Shown: positions 46,777 through 53,533 of the stretch, piece after piece | How positions within the stretch are numbered: position 1 is the stretch's first letter | Layout of the letters: the number at the start of each line of letters is the position of its first letter | NCBI GenBank assembly: GCA_013215505.1 | Contig: JABSQZ010000005.1 | Location: 62,242 to 115,774 of the forward strand | Reading direction: 5' to 3' | Length of the DNA: 53,533 bases | Source of the DNA: Oceanospirillaceae bacterium | GTDB lineage: Bacteria; Pseudomonadota; Gammaproteobacteria; Pseudomonadales; Balneatricaceae | Program-made: the position numbers and the translations under genes | Notes under the pieces: generated by a model | The model's input: the letters and a program-made list of their open reading frames with translations, nothing else | Told to the model about the DNA's origin: nothing | The model's database searches: none

Positions 46777-49410
46777 TTGCAGAATATTCATCAAAATATT
46801 GAGATCAATGCCATGGGCACAACTTTCCTCTCGCTAATATCACTTTTTGTCAGTTGCTTTATCTTAATGTTAGGCAATGGTTTAGTGAACGTATTACTGC
46901 CGGTAAAAATGGAAATCCAGGGTCTGAGTACCGATACTATAGGTTTAGTATTATCTCTCTACTTTGTCGGCATGTTGCTGGGTGCTATCTACAGCAAATA
47001 CTTAATAATACGCGCCGGCCATATCCGGGTTTTTGCCGGCTGTGTAGCACTGGGTGCCATCAGTATCTTACTCTGCAGCTTCGACACTGACCCTATCCTA
47101 TGGGGGGCGATGCGTATCGCCCTTGGTTTTTGTAATGCCTGCGCCTACTCGGCGATGGAGAGTTGGCTCAGTGATAGCTCGACTAAAGAGAGTCGCGGAA
47201 AAATTCTGGCGACCTACAATGCGGTTGTACTCGGAGGCTTATTTGGCGGCCAGTTCCTGATGAACTTTGCAGCGCCTGGCGAGAATACTTTATTTGTTAT
47301 GGGCGGAATCTTGCTCTGTCTGGCAATTATCCCTATCGCATTGAGTAAAAATGTTGGGCCGGTAATCGAAGAAGTCGCGGCCATGTCTATTGTTTCGCTG
47401 TTTAAAAAATCTCCCCTGGGAGTGGTTTGCTGTATTACGGGTGGTTTGGTATTTGCCGCACTGTTAAATATGTTACCGGTATTTGCCAAGGCCAACAGCA
47501 TCGTTGATTTTCAACTGACTTTATATATGGGCGCGGCGATTTTCGGCGCTTTTATACTGCAATTCCCGGTCGGTTATTTGTCCGATAAATTCGATAGGCG
47601 CTCGGTTCTTTTAGTGCTGTTGCTGATCTCTGCGACGGTCGGAGTGATGGCCACTGTGGTCGCGTCATTGCAGGTAGAGTGGCCGCTGTTTGTCGCCACT
47701 AGTGTTACTACCGGTATTATTGCCTGTCTGTATCCGCTGAGTATTTCTGAAGCTTTTGACCGGTTGCGCCAGAATGAAATGGTTGCTGCCATGGGCAGTA
47801 TGATCCTGGCTTTTTCTATAGGTGGGATCATAGGTCCCTACTCAGCGGCACTAGTGATGGACCTTTTTGGCAACAACTCACTGTTCTATTATCTGGCGGT
47901 CATCCAGTTGCTACTGGCTGGTTTTGTCGTTTATCGGATGAGCGCCAGAGACTCGCTGCCGGTAGCAAAGCAGGAGAACTTTGTCATGCAGGGGTCGACG
48001 ATCGCGGCGATGGTCGATTTAGATCCGCGTACTGAATACCAGCCAGTTGTGCAGCACTTGTCGCAAGAGGCACAGACTGCCATTAGTATCGCCGCCACCG
48101 ATCAGGGCGCCGCGGTGAAAATGGCGTGTGCAATCGTGGTGGCGCAACCGCAGCGGGCGGTGGAAATGGCCAGTGCCCTGGCGTCAGTTGAAGGTATCGA
48201 TGTGTTGCGCTTATACGAAGTAATGCAGCAAGTGCTGCCTTATCGAATTATGGAAATAGCTTTAGCGATAGTCTCAACTAAGCCAGATTTAGCTTATGAG
48301 TTAGTACAACAATTGGCGCAATCGCACCCGGATCAGGTTGTCTCGGTGGCTGCTGAAATTGGTCAGGCCTATCCGGATTTGCGGGTAGCAATGGCTAAAG
48401 TCGCCGTTGAATCCGCTCCTGAATCGGCACTGCAAGTGGCAGAGTATTACGCCCAAGTAGTTGCCGAAGAGCGCGAGGCGTTGCGTCCGGCAGACGAAGC
48501 GGACGATACCAGTGAACAAGATGTATTGGAAATTGCAGCAGAACTTTGGGAAGTGGCACCTGAGCACGCATTGGCAGTGGCAGTGACTATGGCCGAGGCA
48601 GTACCGGAGACGGTGGTGTCATTTGCCACCGAGCTGGCAGAAAACATTATTGACAGCGACACTGAAGCTTATGTGCAGCCAGAGTCTGCTAATAGCGATG
48701 CAACAACGGCAACTGGCCTTGAAGAGAGTGAGTTTGAAACCGATGCGGCGTTGCATCTGGTGCAGAGCTTAACCCAGGCGGTGCCGGAAAGCGCCGTAGA
48801 ATTGGCGGTCGCGGTAGTAGAAACTATCCCGGAGGCAGCGGCGGTAGTCGCAGCAGAAGTGGCGGCGACTTTTACCGAGGAGAGTGAACCTGAAGATAAG
48901 CTGCAATTGGCAGTACCTGTCAGTGCAGAGGCTGAGGCGAGCCTGGAATTAGATCAGTTACATCAAGAGGCGTTGGAAACCGATGCGGCCGTCGATTTAG
49001 TACAGCGCCTGACGGAAGTTGCTCCCGATAATGCTTTGGATGTAGCAGTGGCGATCGTTGAAGCGCTACCAGAGAGTGCCGTAGCCATCGCCACAGAAGT
49101 GATGGGTAGTATTGCCGAGAGTTTAGAAGAGCAAAGCCAGCCTATGTCGAAGATAGCAGAGGCCCACCAGGCCGCCATCGAAACCGATACAGCGCTGGAC
49201 TTAGTGCAACGTCTTGCTGAAGTGGCGCCAGAAAATACCATCGACGTAGCGGCGGCGATGGTAGATGTCGTGCCTCAGTCAGCATCCCAGCTGATCGATA
49301 TCATCAGCGAGGGATCAGAGTCTATCGAGGGCGAGTGGGTGAATGCCCTGGATGCAGATCCCAGGGGGACATTGGGCTCTACAGAGACAGATAAGGATCA
49401 GCGGGGATAA
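46777..49410 (+). CDS. MFS transporter with a C-terminal 15-residue helical-repeat domain
   Basis: An 877-residue fusion. Residues 14-390 are a 12-helix MFS transporter of the YcaD-like group (IRVFAGCVALGAISILLCS, ALGFCNACAYSAMESWLS, then ILQFPVGYLSDKFDRRSVL). Residues about 400-877 are cytoplasmic and contain Pro-led 15-residue units such as PDLAYELVQQLAQSH, PEHALAVAVTMAEAV and PESAVELAVAVVETI. Most fall in four 45-residue three-unit modules split by acidic linkers. The start is TTG 46777 or, more likely, ATG 46813. I know of no characterised protein with this layout; the tail may sense or bind a partner. Confidence 0.88.
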   Translation: MQNIHQNIEINAMGTTFLSLISLFVSCFILMLGNGLVNVLLPVKMEIQGLSTDTIGLVLSLYFVGMLLGAIYSKYLIIRAGHIRVFAGCVALGAISILLCSFDTDPILWGAMRIALGFCNACAYSAMESWLSDSSTKESRGKILATYNAVVLGGLFGGQFLMNFAAPGENTLFVMGGILLCLAIIPIALSKNVGPVIEEVAAMSIVSLFKKSPLGVVCCITGGLVFAALLNMLPVFAKANSIVDFQLTLYMGAAIFGAFILQFPVGYLSDKFDRRSVLLVLLLISATVGVMATVVASLQVEWPLFVATSVTTGIIACLYPLSISEAFDRLRQNEMVAAMGSMILAFSIGGIIGPYSAALVMDLFGNNSLFYYLAVIQLLLAGFVVYRMSARDSLPVAKQENFVMQGSTIAAMVDLDPRTEYQPVVQHLSQEAQTAISIAATDQGAAVKMACAIVVAQPQRAVEMASALASVEGIDVLRLYEVMQQVLPYRIMEIALAIVSTKPDLAYELVQQLAQSHPDQVVSVAAEIGQAYPDLRVAMAKVAVESAPESALQVAEYYAQVVAEEREALRPADEADDTSEQDVLEIAAELWEVAPEHALAVAVTMAEAVPETVVSFATELAENIIDSDTEAYVQPESANSDATTATGLEESEFETDAALHLVQSLTQAVPESAVELAVAVVETIPEAAAVVAAEVAATFTEESEPEDKLQLAVPVSAEAEASLELDQLHQEALETDAAVDLVQRLTEVAPDNALDVAVAIVEALPESAVAIATEVMGSIAESLEEQSQPMSKIAEAHQAAIETDTALDLVQRLAEVAPENTIDVAAAMVDVVPQSASQLIDIISEGSESIEGEWVNALDADPRGTLGSTETDKDQRG
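48238..49317 (+). repeat. Array of 15-residue Pro-led helical repeats (protein level)
   Basis: About 13 degenerate units of the form P-[E/D]-x-A-x-x-[V/A]-A-x-x-[V/A]-x-x-[A/V]-x lie in residues 488-847 of the transporter tail. Units 488-560 run without a break, each 15 residues long. Later they appear in modules beginning ETDAALHLVQ (654), ETDAAVDLVQ (734) and ETDTALDLVQ (802), separated by Glu-rich linkers of 20-34 residues. The DNA itself is diverged, so the repeats are old. Confidence 0.85.
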
Positions 49411-49869
49411 CGCTGCAAGTCATAAGATAATGCTGTTGTCGAATAAACTAAGGCATGTTTTGCGGTTGGCCAAAATAGTGGGTTGATTGGGCAGTCGAAC
49501 CTGTTCGGTGCAACAGCAAACTGCTTGGCAGGCCGTCACATATTGAATGGAGAATATTTCACCGATTATCTGAAATATATAAAATATAATATCCATATAG
49601 CAACAGTTTGTTAATTTTATCATCATGATAGTCGTCTGATTTGTATAGTATTATTTCTTTGTTAAGTTTGTATATATTATTCTCACCTAATATGGGGTGA
49701 TCACCCCATATCATAAAGCACTATCTTGATCTAAAATCGCGAGATCAGGCAGAGGTGCATTCTCATCTTGATAACCAAACCTAGCAATTTGTTACCTTAT
49801 CCATTGGTTTTTCCCATTATAAAATCTAAGCACCAGCCATGATAAAGTATGCGAACATGAGAAAAGTAC
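49411..49869. other. AT-rich regulatory region before the autotransporter
   Basis: The 459 bases hold no convincing gene. Two palindromes stand out: TATCATCATGATA (49618-49630) and the 22-bp one at 49690-49711. Around 49580-49690 the sequence is AT-rich with several TATAAT-like words, a likely promoter. A 10-codon frame MRKVHVCCKK overlaps the start of the autotransporter. Confidence 0.45.
49690..49711. promoter_or_regulatory. 22-bp perfect palindrome, likely operator
   Basis: The half ATATGGGGTGA is followed directly by its exact complement TCACCCCATAT, with no spacer. Such a perfect dyad 160 bases before the autotransporter start is best explained as a dimeric regulator site, since no gene ends nearby to need a terminator. 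The regulator is not identified. Confidence 0.6.
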
Positions 49870-52800
49870 ATGTCTGTTGTAAAAAATAATAAGTCACCTT
49901 GTCGATTAGTTCTATCTATTGCTGTGGCCTCGGCCACCCTAGCAAGTTATAGCAGCCAGCAAGCCTTTGCCGGTAGTTGTACAGGCACTGGAGGTGTATA
50001 CACTTGCTCTGGCGCAGCCAGTACTGATAGCACGCAAAACTTAACCGGCTCGCCAATACAAGCAACCACTGAATCAGGGTTCGGCATAATCACGACTATC
50101 GGTGATGCGCTGAATTTAATTGGCACTCATGGGGTTAGCTTTGTTGATGATTTTTTGTCGGCGATTACTGCTAAAAACGATGCGATTAATGCGCATAACA
50201 GTGCAACAGGCGGCATAGAGATTAGTACTAGTGGTACGTTGGATGCCGAAAATGATGCTATTAGTGTTCTAAATTTAGGCACTGGTGCCGTCTCTATTAC
50301 AGCGACGGGTGTGATTAACGCAGCTGATGATGGCATTCAAGCTGAGAATCAGATTGCAGGAACAGACTTAATCATCACTACTACCGCTGCAATTACTGGA
50401 GCGGATGAAGCGATAGTCGCCGAAAACTATGGTACAGGGGCGCTGACGGTCAATGCCAGCGGCACTTTAACAGGTAATGGGGATGAAGGGCTGCAAGCAA
50501 GAAACTACCATGGTACGGATTTAATTGTTAATACAGCGAGTGTTATAGGAGATGATACAGGTATCTGGGCTGAAAACTTAGGTACAGGCAAGTTGTCTCT
50601 TACAGCGACAGGAGCGGTAACTGGCGCGCGCTTCGACGGCATAGATGTAGAAAACCATGGTACTGACCTGACCGTTGTCGCGACAACCGTGACCGGAAAA
50701 GATGATGGGATTCAAGCGGACAACCAAGGTAGTGGCGCACTATCCATTACCACAACAGGGACAGTCACTGGCATCGACGATTACGGAATTACGGCGATAA
50801 ACAGTGTTAATGGTACTAATCTGATCATTAATACAGCTGCTATCATTGCGCAAGATCACGGCATTAATGCAGATAATGACGGTACTGGTGCAATAAATAT
50901 TACTTCGTCGGGCACTATTACCTCAGCCGATGTCGGTATATTTGCCAACAACAGTGCCGCGGGTACCGATTTGATAATCATCAGCACTGCAGTAACGGGT
51001 GATGATGAAGGCATTGGCGCGGATAACTATGGTTCGGGTGCACTCACTATCACAGCGACAGGTGCCATAATCGGCAAAAGCGATGAAGGCATAGATGCAG
51101 AGAATAACGGTACCAATTTAACCATTATTACAACAGCAGTTACCGGTAGCGATGACGGCATTGCTGCTGTTAACTATGGTAACGGCACGCTTTCTATCAC
51201 CACAACAGGAACGGTAACCGGTGGTGACGACGCGATTTATGTTGAGAACACTGGTACCGATACAACGCTAGTTACCGCAGAAATTAAAGGCGGTGATGAC
51301 GGTATTGCCATCACCCACGACGGTAGCGGTCAACTCAATATCACCACTAACGGTCTGGTAGAGGGAGGCACCGGTAGCGCCTTGCGTTTAGACCGTGATA
51401 CCGCTGGTAACTTCGCCGGCACGATTAACAACAATGCTGGATGGAGCTCAACCAGCGCCAGTGCTGTTAATATGATAAGCGGATTTAACTTTACCGGCAC
51501 ACTCAATACTTCTGCAGCTATTAGCGCAGGTAACGGTACCGCGATCGATGCCAGTGCAACTACAACCGATTTTACTATCAATCAAACGGCAGGTAACATC
51601 ACTGGTGATATCCTGTTAGGTACGGGCGATACTGTGCTGAACATCAGCGGCGGCACACTCAACGGTGATATTATTGGCCAGGGTAAAGGTACAGTGAATG
51701 CCAATGCCGGTGCCGGTAATACTTTGACATTCTACGCAATCACTAATGTTGAAGACTTTAACATCCTCAGCGGTACCGTTAACCAGCTCGGTGACTTTAG
51801 CACCGCAGGTACCACTACAACCATTGCCCAAGGCGCAACACTGTTATTCAGCAGCGTTATTAACGGTACAGGCGCGCTGGTATCCAACGGTAACCTCGCC
51901 TTTACCCCAGGGGCTCAGTTAAACCAGACAGGCACTGTCACTCTGGGTACTGGCAGTACCATCACTGCAAATTTGCAGGGGACTGTCGCGACACTAAATC
52001 AACAGCAGCAGTACATTAGCGCTACTTCATTAGTCAATAATGGCGCCTCATTTGAAAGTAATAGTTTGCTATATGATGCTCAGGGAACATTTGTCGGTAA
52101 TACACTGCGGCTCGAATCAGTTGTCGCTGACCTGGAAAATATTTCCAACCAAAACAACCCCTCCGCGTTTGGCGCGGCTATGAAAACATATATAGAAGCC
52201 GGGGCCAATAATGACGTAGTGAGTCAGTTAGCAGCACTATTTGCAGGCGATGTGTCCGGGTTTGAGCATGTAGCAAATACTTTTAGCCCCTCTGTTAGTG
52301 GCATGCTCATGCATGGCTCCCGCTTACTCTATAACCAAAACTGGCGTGCTATCTCCAAGCGTTTGTTGGAACCCCAAGCAGATACTCGCCAGGGAACATG
52401 GGTACAAGTCCTCGGCGGCAGGGTCAACCATGGAGAAATCGACGACATTGCAGGATTTACGAGCAGCTCCGCTGGTTTATCAGTAGGCTTTGATCAGCAA
52501 TTCGGCGCATGGCGAAGCGGTGTTTCACTTAGCCACGGCGAAGTATCTGCAAATAATAAGCGCTCCGCTAACGATGACAGTGATATCAGCAGCTCACAGC
52601 TATCGCTTTATACCAACTACAATGCAAAAAATTGGTTCGCTCAGTTTAACGTCAGTGCAGCGATGCTGGATTATAAGTTAGAGAGAGATAACTCCATCAG
52701 CAGTGAGGGACGTATCACGGGTAAATCGAAGGGAGATTTGTTTGGTTTAGATTTCAGTGTGGGTCTCAATGAAATGCACTTTTCTGATGTTTCCTTCAAG

Positions 52801-53205
52801 CCAATAGCGAGCCTGAGATACAGCCATTTATCAGTAGATGACTACACTGAAAACGGCGGGCTAGATTTGCAAGTCAGCTACGAAAATACCGAGACACTCT
52901 CCTCTGAAATAGGCCTGCATGCGCAACTGAATAATTTTGCAGCTGGTGCCTGGAAAATCACACCTGTTGCTGATTTCAGTTGGAGTCATGAATTTATTGG
53001 CGATACAGAGCAAGCCGTTGCGTCTTTTGCCGGGCAATCTTTCTCCCAAAGCGGTGCATCTCAGCAGAAAAACAACTTTCATCTGGGGTTTGGTTTAATG
53101 GCTGAACGTAAAAATGGGCTTAATATTGGCTTTCAATTATCTGGCACACTAAGCAGTGACACTTTCCAGCCAAGCGCAGTGTTTAATATGCAGTATGCGT
53201 TTTAG
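49870..53205 (+). CDS. Autotransporter (type V secretion) with a repetitive passenger
   Basis: A 1111-residue surface protein. A signal peptide (to about residue 34, SSQQAFA) is followed by a long passenger of ~23-residue repeats with the pattern DDGIxAxNxGTGxLxITTTGTVTG, often alternating with a GTNLIINTAxI form. This fits a right-handed beta-helix. Residues about 845-1111 are a C-terminal beta-barrel (WVQVLGGRVNHG, then FSWSHEF) ending in the typical aromatic FNMQYAF. It probably mediates adhesion or aggregation. There is no protease motif. The repeats could vary in copy number between strains. Confidence 0.93.
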   Translation: MSVVKNNKSPCRLVLSIAVASATLASYSSQQAFAGSCTGTGGVYTCSGAASTDSTQNLTGSPIQATTESGFGIITTIGDALNLIGTHGVSFVDDFLSAITAKNDAINAHNSATGGIEISTSGTLDAENDAISVLNLGTGAVSITATGVINAADDGIQAENQIAGTDLIITTTAAITGADEAIVAENYGTGALTVNASGTLTGNGDEGLQARNYHGTDLIVNTASVIGDDTGIWAENLGTGKLSLTATGAVTGARFDGIDVENHGTDLTVVATTVTGKDDGIQADNQGSGALSITTTGTVTGIDDYGITAINSVNGTNLIINTAAIIAQDHGINADNDGTGAINITSSGTITSADVGIFANNSAAGTDLIIISTAVTGDDEGIGADNYGSGALTITATGAIIGKSDEGIDAENNGTNLTIITTAVTGSDDGIAAVNYGNGTLSITTTGTVTGGDDAIYVENTGTDTTLVTAEIKGGDDGIAITHDGSGQLNITTNGLVEGGTGSALRLDRDTAGNFAGTINNNAGWSSTSASAVNMISGFNFTGTLNTSAAISAGNGTAIDASATTTDFTINQTAGNITGDILLGTGDTVLNISGGTLNGDIIGQGKGTVNANAGAGNTLTFYAITNVEDFNILSGTVNQLGDFSTAGTTTTIAQGATLLFSSVINGTGALVSNGNLAFTPGAQLNQTGTVTLGTGSTITANLQGTVATLNQQQQYISATSLVNNGASFESNSLLYDAQGTFVGNTLRLESVVADLENISNQNNPSAFGAAMKTYIEAGANNDVVSQLAALFAGDVSGFEHVANTFSPSVSGMLMHGSRLLYNQNWRAISKRLLEPQADTRQGTWVQVLGGRVNHGEIDDIAGFTSSSAGLSVGFDQQFGAWRSGVSLSHGEVSANNKRSANDDSDISSSQLSLYTNYNAKNWFAQFNVSAAMLDYKLERDNSISSEGRITGKSKGDLFGLDFSVGLNEMHFSDVSFKPIASLRYSHLSVDDYTENGGLDLQVSYENTETLSSEIGLHAQLNNFAAGAWKITPVADFSWSHEFIGDTEQAVASFAGQSFSQSGASQQKNNFHLGFGLMAERKNGLNIGFQLSGTLSSDTFQPSAVFNMQYAF

Positions 53206-53271
53206 CGAGCAGCGATCTCACTAGAACCACTGAACAGGTATATCGGCTATCTATAACTGTTCTTGGTAGTA

Positions 53272-53305
53272 AATACACACTTTGAAGGAACTCAAAGTGT
53301 GTATT
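53272..53305. repeat. Perfect 14-bp inverted repeat after the autotransporter
   Basis: AATACACACTTTGA (53272-53285) and TCAAAGTGTGTATT (53292-53305) are exact complements with a 6-base loop AGGAAC. There is no T-run on the plus strand (CTGTCC follows), so a terminator role is only partial. Confidence 0.7.
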
Positions 53306-53310
53306 CTGTC

Positions 53311-53370
53311 CAACTTCCAACTTCCAACTTCCAACTTCCAACTTCCAACTTCCAACTTCCAACTTCCAAC
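53311..53370 (+). repeat. Heptanucleotide tandem repeat, 8.6 copies of CAACTTC
   Basis: Eight exact copies of CAACTTC plus CAAC, with no variant. Perfect simple repeats of this kind change length by slippage. It lies outside any intact gene, between the autotransporter and the MerR remnant. Confidence 0.97.
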
Positions 53371-53484
53371 TAGACTATGTTTGTCTTAATCCCCTGCAAA
53401 CTCATGCCGGTAGATTTTAATCTTTTGATCCAGACCAGCCAATCCAGATCCGTCTCAGCCCTCTGTGTCAGGATTGTTGTCACC
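53370..53484 (-). pseudogene. Remnant of a MerR-family regulator
   Basis: Read on the minus strand this gives VTTILTQRAETDLDWLVWIK, then RLKSTGMSLQGIKTNIV and a stop at the edge of the repeat array. The segment DLDWLVWIKRLKSTGMSLQ is the typical MerR region just after the winged helix (compare E-DL-WL-FIKRL-TGMSLEEI). The helix-turn-helix upstream and the coiled coil downstream are both missing, so it is a broken fragment. A second frame (GDNNPDTEG) upstream hints at a frameshift. Confidence 0.65.
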
Positions 53485-53533
53485 CCTTAAAATTATCTAT
53501 TAACCAATTATTGGGGGCGGTAAAAAGAGATCT

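Noticed and set aside
53311-53370. CRISPR-like array
   Set aside because: The 7-base unit has no spacers and no cas genes are near; it is a simple tandem repeat.

Overview
The window reads as one continuous piece of chromosome from a marine-type gammaproteobacterium. Base composition is moderate, roughly mid-40s percent GC by eye. Several gene orders are classic for that class: leuS-lptE-holA, dapC-yffB-dapD-dapE, qmcA-ybbJ, greB and rapA. The dapD product is the long (344-residue) type found in Pseudomonas relatives. A placement near Cellvibrionales or Pseudomonas is an inference only. No phage, insertion sequence, integrase or CRISPR array was seen.

Layout. 1-9 kb: tRNA-Lys, greB, two orphan proteins, a DUF945 protein, a small secreted Cys-rich protein, an orphan TRAP-type binding protein, a lipoprotein, pdxH, an esterase and an FKBP-type prolyl isomerase. 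9-21 kb: rapA, a solitary glycosyltransferase, an SCP2-like protein with fadD, the leuS-lptE-holA group and a zinc-ribbon protein. 21-33 kb: a UshA-type nucleotidase, a DUF1127-like small protein, an Lrp-family regulator, qmcA-ybbJ-DUF1289, a peroxiredoxin-glutaredoxin fusion, a GlcD-type FAD oxidase, a GGDEF-EAL protein and a DEAD-box helicase. 33-40 kb: an NlpC/P60 lipoprotein, a spermidine-synthase-like protein, three hydrolase genes flanked by two related RNA-like loci, then an arsR-arsH-MFS operon. 40-46.5 kb: a minus-strand lysine/diaminopimelate operon that continues into rlmA, and a site-2-type protease. 46.8-53.5 kb: an MFS transporter with a long helical-repeat tail, a large autotransporter, a heptanucleotide repeat and a MerR remnant.

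The strongest unusual signal is a pair of intergenic loci (about 34.78-34.95 and 37.56-37.71 kb). They share a -35 box, a Fur-box-like spacer, two conserved sequence blocks, a stem-loop kept in position while its sequence changed, an identical 14-nt single-stranded block and a 3' hairpin with a T-run. They look like a duplicated family of iron-regulated small RNAs, similar in layout to PrrF1/PrrF2 or RyhB. The second is the MFS transporter with about 420 extra residues built from 15-residue Pro-started helices, often grouped in threes. The third is a recurrent scar: in two unrelated genes (1477-1995 and 45468-46550) the last ~40 codons, stop included, are duplicated directly downstream and decaying. 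The ArsR operon has two matching operators, one before arsR and one before arsH.

All calls come from reading the sequence and recognising families; no database or folding search was run.
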